Assembly: GCA_035649175.1 (NCBI GenBank)
Contig: DASRKB010000195.1
Coordinates: forward strand, 1-17,331
DNA length: 17,331 nucleotides
Origin: SCGC-AG-212-J23 sp035649175
Lineage (GTDB): Bacteria; Pseudomonadota; Gammaproteobacteria; Burkholderiales; SG8-39
Direction: 5' to 3'
A program made the translations under genes and the position numbers. A model generated the notes under the pieces. That model made no database searches and was not told the origin of the DNA. It saw only the letters and a list, made by a program, of their open reading frames with translations. Of this stretch, positions 7,388 to 14,464 are shown piece by piece (the first letter of the stretch is position 1; each line of letters opens with the position of its first letter).

Positions 7388-7427
7388 TGCCGAGTTCGGG
7401 ATTGCCGAGTTCGGGGTCAGACCCCGA
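7388..7427. repeat. Tandem 13-nt direct repeat plus GGGGTCAGACCCC palindrome
   Basis: The 13-mer TGCCGAGTTCGGG occurs twice with a 15-nt period (7388-7400 and 7403-7415). The second copy merges into the perfect inverted repeat TCGGGGTCAGACCCCGA (8-bp arms 7411-7418 and 7420-7427, single central A). The palindrome starts immediately beyond the stop codon of the flavin oxygenase gene (7431-7429). From memory, the GGGGTCAGACCCC core is a recurrent intergenic element in betaproteobacterial genomes. The one-base spacer makes it a poor RNA hairpin and no T-tract follows on the minus strand, so it is not scored as a terminator. Confidence 0.75.
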
Positions 7428-7428
7428 T

Positions 7429-8520
7429 CTATTCCTTCAGCGCGGCATTCACCCGCGGCAGCACCTGCTCCGCCATCAGCTCCATGGAGCGCTTGCCGAG
7501 CTTCGGATCGACCCAGTCGTGGCACGGGTAGTAGAGCGTGCCGAAGGGCCCGACCTTCTCGCGGAAGGCAAGGATCTGGTCGACGACGCTGCTCACCGTG
7601 CCGGCGATGACGAGCCGCGGCGTCATCGTGTCGGCTGTGATGGCGGAATCGGGCTCGTTCTGATCGAGCTTGAAGAGGTTGCCGCGGCCGCCGAGGCCGA
7701 CGAGCTTGCGGATGAGCTGCTTGAAGTAGAAGTGGTAGGGCCCCTGTGCTCCGTGGCCGTAGCGATTCGCGGTCGCTTCGTCGTCGGCGACGAAGATCGA
7801 CTTCGCCACCCGCCAATCCTCCCCGCGGGGTTTTCTATTGGTTGAAAGGCAGCCTTCCTGGTACTTGGGCCAGTGGCTCGCCACCCATTCGGGCAGGAGG
7901 AAGTTCGCGGAAATCGGCGTCCAGCCGCGCTTCGCCGCCTCGGTGACGCCCCTGGAGTGGGGCGCAACCGCCGTGACGACGATCGGCGGATGCGGCTGCT
8001 GGTAGGGCTTGAGGATGGCCCCCTGGCCGATCTCCACGATTTTCGTCTTTGCAGTACTGACCTGGAAAAAATTCCCTTTCAGGTCGTACGGCGGCTCGCC
8101 TTTCCAGATGTCGAGCACCATCTCCATGGCCTCGACGAGCATCGCGTTACGGTCCTTGCCGAGGTTGCCGAACACCTCGGCGTCCGACATGAGGCCGCCC
8201 GGGCTGATGCCCATGATAAAGCGCCCCTGCAACAGGTGGTCGATCATCGCCACCTGCGCAGCGATCGCCGCGGGATGCGAGTTCGGCACGTTGATCGTGC
8301 CGCTTCCGAGCACGATGCGCTTGGTCACCGGCGCCAGACTGGCGAGGAACATGAGGCACGAGGTGACGTTCTCGGCAAGGTCGGTGACGTGCTCGCCCAC
8401 CAGCGCCTCGGCGTATCCGAGCCGGTCGGCGAGCAGGATTGCCTCGCGATCCTCGGCGTAGGTCTCCCAGGCGTTGCGCTGCGGCGGGTGCAGCGGCATC
8501 ATGAACGTTCCGAGCTTCAT
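7429..8520 (-). CDS. LLM-class (bacterial luciferase-like) flavin-dependent oxidoreductase
   Basis: A 363-residue member of the luciferase-like monooxygenase superfamily, TIM-barrel enzymes that use reduced FMN or F420. Visible hallmarks are the N-terminal strand MKLGTFMMPLHPP, ADRLGYAEALVGEH (31-44) where luciferases have 'WxxEHH', the SHPAAIAAQVAMIDHLLQGR segment (81-100), ISPGG (105-109), and APHSRGVTEAAKRGW (186-200). The ATG at 8520-8518 overlaps the TGA of the upstream Gfo/Idh gene (ATGA), so the two are translationally coupled; an open frame continues upstream but lies within that gene. In the family such enzymes oxygenate or cleave small organic molecules, for example RutA opening the uracil ring. 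The location after three molybdenum-hydroxylase genes suggests a later oxidative step. A separate flavin reductase is not encoded in the window. No obvious defect is visible. Confidence 0.92.
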   Translation of the reverse strand: MKLGTFMMPLHPPQRNAWETYAEDREAILLADRLGYAEALVGEHVTDLAENVTSCLMFLASLAPVTKRIVLGSGTINVPNSHPAAIAAQVAMIDHLLQGRFIMGISPGGLMSDAEVFGNLGKDRNAMLVEAMEMVLDIWKGEPPYDLKGNFFQVSTAKTKIVEIGQGAILKPYQQPHPPIVVTAVAPHSRGVTEAAKRGWTPISANFLLPEWVASHWPKYQEGCLSTNRKPRGEDWRVAKSIFVADDEATANRYGHGAQGPYHFYFKQLIRKLVGLGGRGNLFKLDQNEPDSAITADTMTPRLVIAGTVSSVVDQILAFREKVGPFGTLYYPCHDWVDPKLGKRSMELMAEQVLPRVNAALKE

Positions 8521-9479
8521 TGGACGGCTTCCACCTTTCCGCTTCTCGCGGATGCGAACACAGCTTCCAGCGCCGCGATGTTGGCGATCATCTGCTGCTG
8601 AGGCACAGGATAGGGCCCGCGTCCTTCCGCCGCGTCCGCGAACGCCTCCAGATTCGCAAGCACGGCGTTGGCGGGCGGATAGTCGGTCGATTCCCCGCCG
8701 TGCTTTCTCAATATCCATCCCTGAGGAGCCTCCGGGTGCGCCTTGTCGCGGACCTCGACCCAGCCCTTCGTACCGTACACCGCGAAGCGACCCTCGAAAG
8801 GCGTGGCGAGGATGGCGCTGATCAGGGCGTTCGCGCCGCTGTGGAAGCTCACCAGGGCGCCCAGCGTATCGCCGTTCGCGAGCCCGCTGCCCAGCGTCTT
8901 CACCGACGCATAGGCCGTCGCCGCCGGCCCGAGCAGCCCGACCGAGAGGTCCAGAAGGTGGATGCCGGTCGCGGTCATCGGCCCCGCCGGCGCCTCCTTC
9001 TCCGAGAGCCGCCAGTTGCTCCTTGGCAACGAGAGGAACTTGTTCTGACTGAAGTTGGCCTCGACCTGCAGCAGCGTGCCGAGCTCACCCATCTTCGCCA
9101 TGCGGAATACCTCACGCACCGGCGGCTCGAAGCGCTTCTCGTGGCCAACCGCCAGCACGACGCGGTTGTCGTTGCACGCCTTGATGGACGAAAGCGCTTC
9201 CTGCAGGGAAAGCGCGAGCGGCTTCTCGCAAAAGACGTGCTTCTTCGCCTCGGCAGCCTGGACCACTTGCCCGGCGTGCTGGCTGTGCGGCGTGCAAAGG
9301 ATGACGCCCTGCACCGCCGGGTCGCGCAGGGCGGCTTCGTAGGCGCTCTTCACCGGCACACCAAGCGATGTGGGCTGGACATCCACGCCCATCACCACCC
9401 GCAGCCTCCGGTTCCCCGCGAGGAGCGAGACGATCGTGCGGCCCCACCAGCCGAGGCCGACTACGGCGACGTTCAGCAC
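8517..9479 (-). CDS. Gfo/Idh/MocA-family NAD(P)-dependent oxidoreductase
   Basis: A 320-residue two-domain dehydrogenase. The N-terminal Rossmann fold has GLGWWG (8-13) for dinucleotide binding, CTPHSQHAG (62-70), and the family hallmark CEKPL (84-88), whose Lys is usually catalytic. In the C-terminal domain, GIHLLDLS (172-179) supplies the conserved His174 and Asp177 of the GxHxxD motif. The start is GTG at 9479-9477, ten nucleotides after the stop of the molybdenum-subunit gene; no nearer ATG exists and the Rossmann strand MLNVAVVGLG begins immediately. The 3' end overlaps the LLM gene by ATGA. Family members oxidise or reduce sugars, inositols, biliverdin and varied hydroxy/keto compounds, so the substrate cannot be named. 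Its position between two oxidative enzymes points to a step in the same pathway. Confidence 0.92.
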   Translation of the reverse strand: MLNVAVVGLGWWGRTIVSLLAGNRRLRVVMGVDVQPTSLGVPVKSAYEAALRDPAVQGVILCTPHSQHAGQVVQAAEAKKHVFCEKPLALSLQEALSSIKACNDNRVVLAVGHEKRFEPPVREVFRMAKMGELGTLLQVEANFSQNKFLSLPRSNWRLSEKEAPAGPMTATGIHLLDLSVGLLGPAATAYASVKTLGSGLANGDTLGALVSFHSGANALISAILATPFEGRFAVYGTKGWVEVRDKAHPEAPQGWILRKHGGESTDYPPANAVLANLEAFADAAEGRGPYPVPQQQMIANIAALEAVFASARSGKVEAVQ

Positions 9480-9489
9480 CTCGAGGCGC

Positions 9490-11877
9490 TCAGACCTTCT
9501 TCAGCGCCTGCAGGACGCGCTCGGGGGTGAACGGCATCGCCGTCACCCGCGCGCCGAACGGCGCAAGCGCGTCGTTCACGGCGTTCATCACCGCGCCCGG
9601 CGCGCCGGCGGTGCCCGCCTCGCCCACGCCCTTGGCGCCGAGCTGCGATTGCTTCGTTGGGGTCTCGATGTGCGCGCACACGATGTCGGGCATCTCGCCC
9701 GACATGGGCACCAGGTAGTCGGCCATGTTGCCGTTCAGGAGCTGGCCCTCCGGGCTGTAAAGGCACTCCTCGTAGAGCGCCGCGCCGATGCCCTGGACGA
9801 TGCCGCCGCGGATCTGCTCGTCCACCAGCATCGGGTTGATCACCGTGCCGGAGTCCTCGACGCACCAGTGCTTGAGCAGCTTGACGAAGCCGGTGTCGGT
9901 ATCGACCTCCACGTAGGAGGCCTGGATGCCGTTGGTGAACGTGAAGCCGTATTGGCGCGGCGTGTAGTGTCGCGTGACGGTGAGCTCCGACTGGAAGTCG
10001 ATCGGCAGCGTATCGGGACGGAAGTAGGCGATGCGGCCGAGCTCCCCGAGCGGCACCTTCGACTCGAGCGTCAGCTTGTTGACGACCTCGTTGTTGAGGA
10101 TGTCGAGCTCCGCCCTGTCCGCATTCAGAACCTTGGCCGCCACCTCCAGGATGTTGTTCCTGAGCGCGCGACCCGCCTGCAGCACCGCCTCACCGCCGAT
10201 GCCCGCGCCCCGCGAGGCCCACGTGCCGCCGCCATAGGGGGTCACGCCCGTATCCCCGGTGATGACCTTGACTTTCTCGAGAGAGACCCCGACGGCACTC
10301 GCCGCGATCTGCGCAAACACCGCCTCGGTGCCCTGCCCCTGCTCGGTGACGCTGCAAAGCACGGTCAGCATCCCCGTGGGCTCCAGGCGCAGCGTCGCGC
10401 CGTCCTGCGCCGAGATGCGCGCGCCGCCCACGCCGTAGAAGGCGGGCGACGGGTTGGTCACCTCGATCATCGCCGCAAGGCCTATGCCTCTGTAGACGCT
10501 TTGCTTTCTCAAGCGACTCTGTTCTTCACGGAGGGCCCGGTAGTCCATCACCTTCAACAACAGGTCGAGCGCCTTGTGGTGCGAGAGCTGCTCGAACTTG
10601 ATGCCCGAGGGAAAGGTATAAGGGTAGGCGTCATCGGGTATCAGGTTCTTCCGTCGGAACTCCGCGGGATCCATGCCGAGCTTCTGCGCGGCCAGATCGA
10701 CGATGCCCTCGGTGAGGGCCACCGCGATCGGATGCCCGACCGCGCGGTATTGGCAGGTCACGTTCTTGTTGGTGAATACGACGTGCATTTTCGCGCGGTA
10801 CTTCTGGTGCTTGTAGGGCCCGCCGGTCAGGTTTACTACCTGGTTGCCCTCGATGCCGCTGGTGCGCGGGTACACCGAGTACGGCCCGATCGCGGTGAGG
10901 TCGTCGAGCTCGAAGGCCACGATGTCGCCGGTCTTCTTCACTCCGAGCTTCACTTTCACCCGGTGCTCGCGCGCGTGGATGTCGGAAAGGAAGGATTCCA
11001 GCCGGTCGGCGACGAACTTCACCGGACGGCGCAGCATGACCGAGAGCGCCGCGGTGGCCATCTCGTCGGGGTAGACGTGCACCTTGATGCCGAACGCGCC
11101 GCCAATGTCCTTGGCGATGACGCGCACGTTCGCCTCGGGGATGTTCAGGTGCCGCGAGAAGATGTCCTGCATCATGTGCGGCGCCTGAGTGGCGTGGTAC
11201 ACGGTGAGCGAGTGCTCGCCGGCGTTGTAGTCGGCGAGGATCGCGCGCCCTTCGAGGCACACGCCGGTATGGCGGCCGAAGTGAAAGGTGTCCTCGACCA
11301 CGAGATCCGCCGAGCCGAAGGCCTCGTCCACGCCGCCCGTGTCGTGCTCGCGCTTGAAGCAGATGTTGTCCTGGAACTCGGGGTGGATGACCGTCTTGCC
11401 CTTCAGGGACTCCTCCATGTCGACGACGACCGGGAGCTCCTCCCATTCCGCCTCGACGAGCGCGCAGGCGTCCTCGGCCTGCGTGCGCGACTCGGCTACC
11501 ACGGCCGCCACCGGCTCGCCCTGCCAGCAGGCCCGCTCGATCGCGATGGCGTGCTGCTCCGGCGACTTGATGCCCTTCAGATGCGCGAGCACCGCGACCC
11601 AGGGCGTGCAGTACTCCGCGACCGCCCGGCCGTCGAAGACGCCGATGACCCCCTCGGCCGTCAATGCCTTCGAGAAATCGAGCTTCTTGATCCGAGCATG
11701 CGCATACGGACTGCGGAAGAACGCAGCGTGCGCAAGACGCGGGAAGCGCAGGTCGTCGGTGAAGGCGCCGCGCCCCTGGAGTAGCCGCTGGGCGTTGGGC
11801 CGCGGCACGCTCTGGCCGATGTAGCCCTTGTCGATCTGGGTGCCCGGCGCGTGGAGCGGGAGCTCAGCCTTTGCCAT
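9490..11877 (-). CDS. Molybdenum-binding large subunit of a xanthine dehydrogenase/CoxL-family hydroxylase
   Basis: The catalytic subunit (795 residues, normal length) of a three-subunit Mo hydroxylase that inserts oxygen from water into C-H bonds of heterocycles, aldehydes or similar substrates. N-terminal a/b-hammerhead segments (GRGAFTDDLRFPRLAHAAFF, 35-54) are followed by cofactor motifs: GGAFG (259-263), QYRAVGHP (376-383), TEQGQGTE (511-518) and GVGEAGTAGAP (750-760), whose Glu753 is the expected catalytic base. The 376-383 loop lacks the cysteine of form I CO dehydrogenase (AYxCSFR), so it is not a CO oxidiser. It is closer to the AYRGAGR type, but with His in place of the final Arg. 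The ATG 11877-11875 has a strong GAGGAGG site and overlaps the small-subunit gene by 14 bp. No signal peptide is seen, so the enzyme is cytoplasmic. Maturation factors (XdhC or CoxD types) are not in the window. Confidence 0.95.
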   Translation of the reverse strand: MAKAELPLHAPGTQIDKGYIGQSVPRPNAQRLLQGRGAFTDDLRFPRLAHAAFFRSPYAHARIKKLDFSKALTAEGVIGVFDGRAVAEYCTPWVAVLAHLKGIKSPEQHAIAIERACWQGEPVAAVVAESRTQAEDACALVEAEWEELPVVVDMEESLKGKTVIHPEFQDNICFKREHDTGGVDEAFGSADLVVEDTFHFGRHTGVCLEGRAILADYNAGEHSLTVYHATQAPHMMQDIFSRHLNIPEANVRVIAKDIGGAFGIKVHVYPDEMATAALSVMLRRPVKFVADRLESFLSDIHAREHRVKVKLGVKKTGDIVAFELDDLTAIGPYSVYPRTSGIEGNQVVNLTGGPYKHQKYRAKMHVVFTNKNVTCQYRAVGHPIAVALTEGIVDLAAQKLGMDPAEFRRKNLIPDDAYPYTFPSGIKFEQLSHHKALDLLLKVMDYRALREEQSRLRKQSVYRGIGLAAMIEVTNPSPAFYGVGGARISAQDGATLRLEPTGMLTVLCSVTEQGQGTEAVFAQIAASAVGVSLEKVKVITGDTGVTPYGGGTWASRGAGIGGEAVLQAGRALRNNILEVAAKVLNADRAELDILNNEVVNKLTLESKVPLGELGRIAYFRPDTLPIDFQSELTVTRHYTPRQYGFTFTNGIQASYVEVDTDTGFVKLLKHWCVEDSGTVINPMLVDEQIRGGIVQGIGAALYEECLYSPEGQLLNGNMADYLVPMSGEMPDIVCAHIETPTKQSQLGAKGVGEAGTAGAPGAVMNAVNDALAPFGARVTAMPFTPERVLQALKKV

Positions 11878-12346
11878 TGATCACCTCCTCGATGGCGTCG
11901 ACGATGGCCTGATAGCCGGTGCAGCGGCAGTAGTTTCCCGAGATATGGGTTCTGATTTTTTCTCTGGTGATTTTCGAACCCTTGCTTGAAGAATTTAGCA
12001 GGTCCTGCGCGGCCATGAGCATCCCGGGGGTGCAAAAGCCGCACTGGAGCGCGTTGTGCTCGTGAAAGGCCTTCTGCAGAGAACCCAATTCCTTCGAATC
12101 CGAGAGACCTTCGATCGTCTCCACGGTGCAGCCATCGGCCTGCACCGCGAGCATCAGGCAGCCGCGTACGATCTGGCCGTTCACGCGCACCGTGCAGGCG
12201 CCGCACACGCCGTGCTCGCAGCCGAGGTGCGACCCCGTCAGGCCCAATTCTTCACGCAGGAAATCGATCAGATGCACACGGGCCGCAATGCGCCGGCGCA
12301 CCGGGTTGCCGTTGACGGTCAGTGTGGCTTCGACAAAGTGTTCCAT
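11864..12346 (-). CDS. 2x[2Fe-2S] small subunit of the molybdenum hydroxylase (CoxS/XdhA-like)
   Basis: The 160-residue electron-transfer subunit. The plant-ferredoxin-type cluster is held by C43, C48, C51 and C63 (GCEHGVCGACTV and RGC), and the second cluster by C102, C105, C140 and C142 (CGFCTPGM and CRCTGYQ). All eight ligands are present, so the protein looks functional. It passes electrons from the Mo centre to the FAD subunit. It starts at ATG 12346-12344, inside the last 28 bp of the FAD-subunit gene, with a weak ribosome-binding site, and overlaps the large subunit by 14 bp. Residues about 118-136 (NSSSKGSKITREKIRTHIS) form the usual linker between the second-cluster Cys pairs but are written in unusually AT-rich codons, including two AGA, unlike the rest of the gene. 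Confidence 0.96.
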   Translation of the reverse strand: MEHFVEATLTVNGNPVRRRIAARVHLIDFLREELGLTGSHLGCEHGVCGACTVRVNGQIVRGCLMLAVQADGCTVETIEGLSDSKELGSLQKAFHEHNALQCGFCTPGMLMAAQDLLNSSSKGSKITREKIRTHISGNYCRCTGYQAIVDAIEEVINGKG

Positions 12347-13131
12347 GCGCGCTCGAGCAGCACCCCCGCGAGGTGCCGCTTGGTAGTGGAAGAGTTGTAG
12401 AGGTCGGCCGGCGGATCGAGGTCGTCCTTCAGGACGTCCTTCGCCTCCTCGAGCGAGCGCGCGGCGGAGGCGCGCGCAGCGAATACCGGCTTAACACCGG
12501 CGCCGAAGTACACGAAGCGCCGGTCCTGTCCCCAGTGGGCGGCGAGGCCGATGATGGCGTAGTCGCCGTGGCGGCGCGCGAGCTCGAGGAACACCGAGCG
12601 CTCGTCCTTCTTGAGCGCCGGGAACTCCACTGCCGCGACGATCTCTCCGGCCCGAAGGTCGGTCTCATAGAGGCCCTTGAAGAACTCGCTTGCGCCGACC
12701 AGGCGCTCGTCGGAGCGGCCGTGCACCACGACCGTGGCGTCGAGCGCCACCAGGCACGCCGGGTACTCGGCGGCCGGGTCCGCGAGCGCAACGCTGCCTC
12801 CCAGCGTGCCGCGGTTGCGGATCGCCGGATGCGCGACGTGCTCCACCGCCTGCGCGAGCAGCGGCACGTGCGTGCGCACATCCTCGGAAAGCTGCAGCTG
12901 CGTGTGCGTGACCAGCCCGCCGACGCGCAGCACGCCGCGGTCGAGGCGGATCTCCGAGAGCCCGGGCAGCCCGGTGATGTCGACCAGCAGCTCGGGCTGG
13001 GCCACGCGCATATTGAGCGCCGGGATGAGGCTCTGCCCGCCCGCGAGCACCTTCGCGCCCGGGCGCTCGATCAGATCGAACGCCTCCTCGAGCGTGCGTG
13101 GCTTCGCGTACGCAAACGCCGGTGCCTTCAA
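12319..13131 (-). CDS. FAD-binding medium subunit of the molybdenum hydroxylase (CoxM-like)
   Basis: The 270-residue FAD subunit, first gene of the minus-strand array. FAD-binding motifs are AGGQSLIPALNMR (30-42) and IRNRGTLGGSVALADPAAEY (104-123), and a CO-dehydrogenase-flavoprotein C-terminal domain follows. The start is TTG at 13131-13129, chosen because AGGAGGAGGG precedes it by about seven nucleotides and the first residues (MKAPAFAYAKPRTLEEA) match the family N-terminus. The 3' end overlaps the small-subunit gene by 28 bp. It is expected to transfer electrons from the Fe-S clusters to an acceptor (NAD, quinone or oxygen; undetermined). Transcription probably starts in the 63-bp divergent intergenic region. 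Confidence 0.95.
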   Translation of the reverse strand: MKAPAFAYAKPRTLEEAFDLIERPGAKVLAGGQSLIPALNMRVAQPELLVDITGLPGLSEIRLDRGVLRVGGLVTHTQLQLSEDVRTHVPLLAQAVEHVAHPAIRNRGTLGGSVALADPAAEYPACLVALDATVVVHGRSDERLVGASEFFKGLYETDLRAGEIVAAVEFPALKKDERSVFLELARRHGDYAIIGLAAHWGQDRRFVYFGAGVKPVFAARASAARSLEEAKDVLKDDLDPPADLYNSSTTKRHLAGVLLERAWNTLSKPH

Positions 13132-13194
13132 GCTCCCTCCTCCTAGGGTGAAACGATTATGCCCTTTCGCGCGTGGCTAATATAGCCTCCGATC
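13132..13194. promoter_or_regulatory. Divergent intergenic region with a GGCTA-ATA-TAGCC dyad
   Basis: Only 63 bp separate the hydroxylase start (minus) from the triple-RidA start (plus), so both promoters and any operator must lie here or inside the genes. An AT island TAATAT at 13178-13183 is a plausible plus-strand -10 and sits inside the inverted repeat GGCTA-ATA-TAGCC (13175-13187). On the minus strand CATAAT (13161-13156) is a plausible -10 that would give a leader of about 17 nt containing the AGGAGGAGGG site. I see no good -35 hexamers. A regulator binding the dyad could control both directions; no regulator gene is in the window apart from the kinase. Confidence 0.4.
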
Positions 13195-14454
13195 ATGACC
13201 CAGGCGCTCCTCCCGACGGATCTCCCCGGCGGCGTGCTTCATGCGGCGGGCATTCGCGCGGGGCGCTGGGTCTTCGCCACCGGCCGCACCACCATGCCAG
13301 CGTTTGACGACGCGGCACCGCGGCGGGGCGAGTCGAAGCACAAGATCGAGGCCCGGCACGTCTTCGAGAATTTCGCGCGCGTGCTCGAGGCCGCGGGCAC
13401 CGATCGCCGTAACGCGGTGCGCATCGATCAGTACTACACCAGCGCGCGCGCCGTCGACCCGTATCATGAAGTGCGACGGGAGTTCTTCGCCGGCCAGATT
13501 CCCGCCAGCACGTCGAACCTGCACCGGAAGTTCCTGCTCGCCGGGCAGGACATGGAAGTGCAGCTGATGGCGGCCGTGGCGTCGAAAGGCTTCGAGCCGG
13601 TGCAGCACCGGCCGGCGAACCTGCCGGTGCACGCGACCTCCGGCTACAGTCCGGTGCTCACGTGCGGCGATTTCGTCTTCGTCGCCGGCCAGACCTCGGA
13701 AGCGCTGAAGACCGAGCAAGGCCCGCTCGATCCCCGCGCGCGCATGCCCGTGGGGCACCTGTGGAAGGGCACGCCGATCAAGCTCGAGGCCGATTTCGTC
13801 ATCGAGCACAAGCTCAAGCCCGCGCTTGCCGCGGTGGGCAACACGCTCACCGAGGTCGTGAAGGCGCAGGTGTACCTGCGGGACCTCGACGATGTTCCGG
13901 CCTTCAACGAGGTGTGGGCGAAGCACTTCGGCGACTTGCCGCCGGCGACGAGCGTCATCACCACCTCGAACCCCGGCTTCATCTGCGAGGCAGGCCGCAT
14001 CGAGATCAACACCATCAGCGTGCGCAAGGGCGGCGCGACGCGGAAGGAAGCCGTCGACGCCGGCGTGCCAATGCCCTATGCCGGGCAGGTGCAGGCCATC
14101 CGCGCCGGCGACCTCCTCTTCCTCGGCGGCCTCATGGCGGTGGACGAGAGCGGGGCCCTCGCCGCCGCCGCCCGGACCGATCCCGCGCGTCCCTGCTTCG
14201 GCTCGGCCGCCCGGCTGCAGACCGACTACATCCTTGCGCAGGCCGAGCGCATCTGCGCGAAGGCAGGCACCTCGCTCGCCAACGTCGTCCGCGCACAGCA
14301 GTTCCATGCCGCCATCTCGGACTTCGACAGCGCCTGGCAGGCCTGGAGCAAGCACCTGCCCGGAAGGCACATTCCGTTCTCCGCGATCGAGGTGCCGGCG
14401 CTCGCCGTCCCCGGCGCGGTGGTCATGCTCGATTTATGGGTCCACGTTCCTTGA
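13195..14454 (+). CDS. Triple tandem RidA (YjgF/YER057c/UK114) domain protein
   Basis: A 419-residue protein that reads as three consecutive RidA-type domains: about residues 10-128, 140-276 and 290-417. Each repeats the family pattern: an early strand ending in a small-residue turn (WVFATGRT; FVFVAGQTS; LLFLGGLM), a long helix (FENFARVLEAAG; EHKLKPALAAVG; LAQAERICAKAG), a strand (NAVRIDQYYT; EVVKAQVYLRD; NVVRAQQFHA), and a terminal strand (EVQLMAAV; IEINTISV; AVVMLDLWV). Canonical RidA is one about 130-residue domain acting as a trimer that hydrolyses enamines and imines, so this may be a covalent pseudo-trimer. The arginine of the PARS motif (R105 in E. coli RidA) appears replaced in all three domains: Ser105 in PASTS, Thr252 in PATS, Phe395 in IPFS. 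The ATG at 13195 lacks an obvious Shine-Dalgarno site. Its stop is ten bases before the next gene. The function is not assignable beyond the fold. Confidence 0.88.
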   Translation: MTQALLPTDLPGGVLHAAGIRAGRWVFATGRTTMPAFDDAAPRRGESKHKIEARHVFENFARVLEAAGTDRRNAVRIDQYYTSARAVDPYHEVRREFFAGQIPASTSNLHRKFLLAGQDMEVQLMAAVASKGFEPVQHRPANLPVHATSGYSPVLTCGDFVFVAGQTSEALKTEQGPLDPRARMPVGHLWKGTPIKLEADFVIEHKLKPALAAVGNTLTEVVKAQVYLRDLDDVPAFNEVWAKHFGDLPPATSVITTSNPGFICEAGRIEINTISVRKGGATRKEAVDAGVPMPYAGQVQAIRAGDLLFLGGLMAVDESGALAAAARTDPARPCFGSAARLQTDYILAQAERICAKAGTSLANVVRAQQFHAAISDFDSAWQAWSKHLPGRHIPFSAIEVPALAVPGAVVMLDLWVHVP

Positions 14455-14464
14455 AGGAGCACCG

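Noticed and set aside
7411..7427. Intrinsic terminator for the flavin oxygenase operon
   Set aside because: The inverted repeat has a single-base centre and no T-tract on the minus strand, so it does not fit a rho-independent terminator.
7429..8520. RutA itself, and a rut operon
   Set aside because: No RutB isochorismatase-like, RutD, RutE, RutF or RutG gene is present, and the protein shows only general LLM-superfamily features. The Rut comparison is kept as an analogy only.
9370..11784. Open reading frame of about 800 codons on the plus strand, opposite the molybdenum subunit
   Set aside because: Its translation is rich in Arg, His, Asp and Val with no recognisable domain, whereas the minus strand encodes a full-length, motif-complete Mo hydroxylase subunit. 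Long antisense frames are expected in very GC-rich genes.
9490..13131. Aerobic CO dehydrogenase (CoxMSL form I)
   Set aside because: The large subunit lacks the AYxCSFR loop with its Cu-binding cysteine, and no CoxD/E/F-type maturation genes are present.
13177..14370. Open frame of about 397 codons on the minus strand opposite the triple-RidA gene
   Set aside because: No recognisable domain, and the plus-strand reading shows three family repeats.
13195..14454. Cyanuric acid amidohydrolase or barbiturase (three-domain YjgF-like toblerone fold)
   Set aside because: I do not see the Ser-Lys pairs and conserved motifs of that family; the three segments read as ordinary RidA domains instead.
13892..14464. 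Extended N-terminus for the second Bug protein
   Set aside because: It would overlap the triple-RidA gene out of frame; the ATG at 14465 has a good ribosome-binding site and is followed by a signal peptide.
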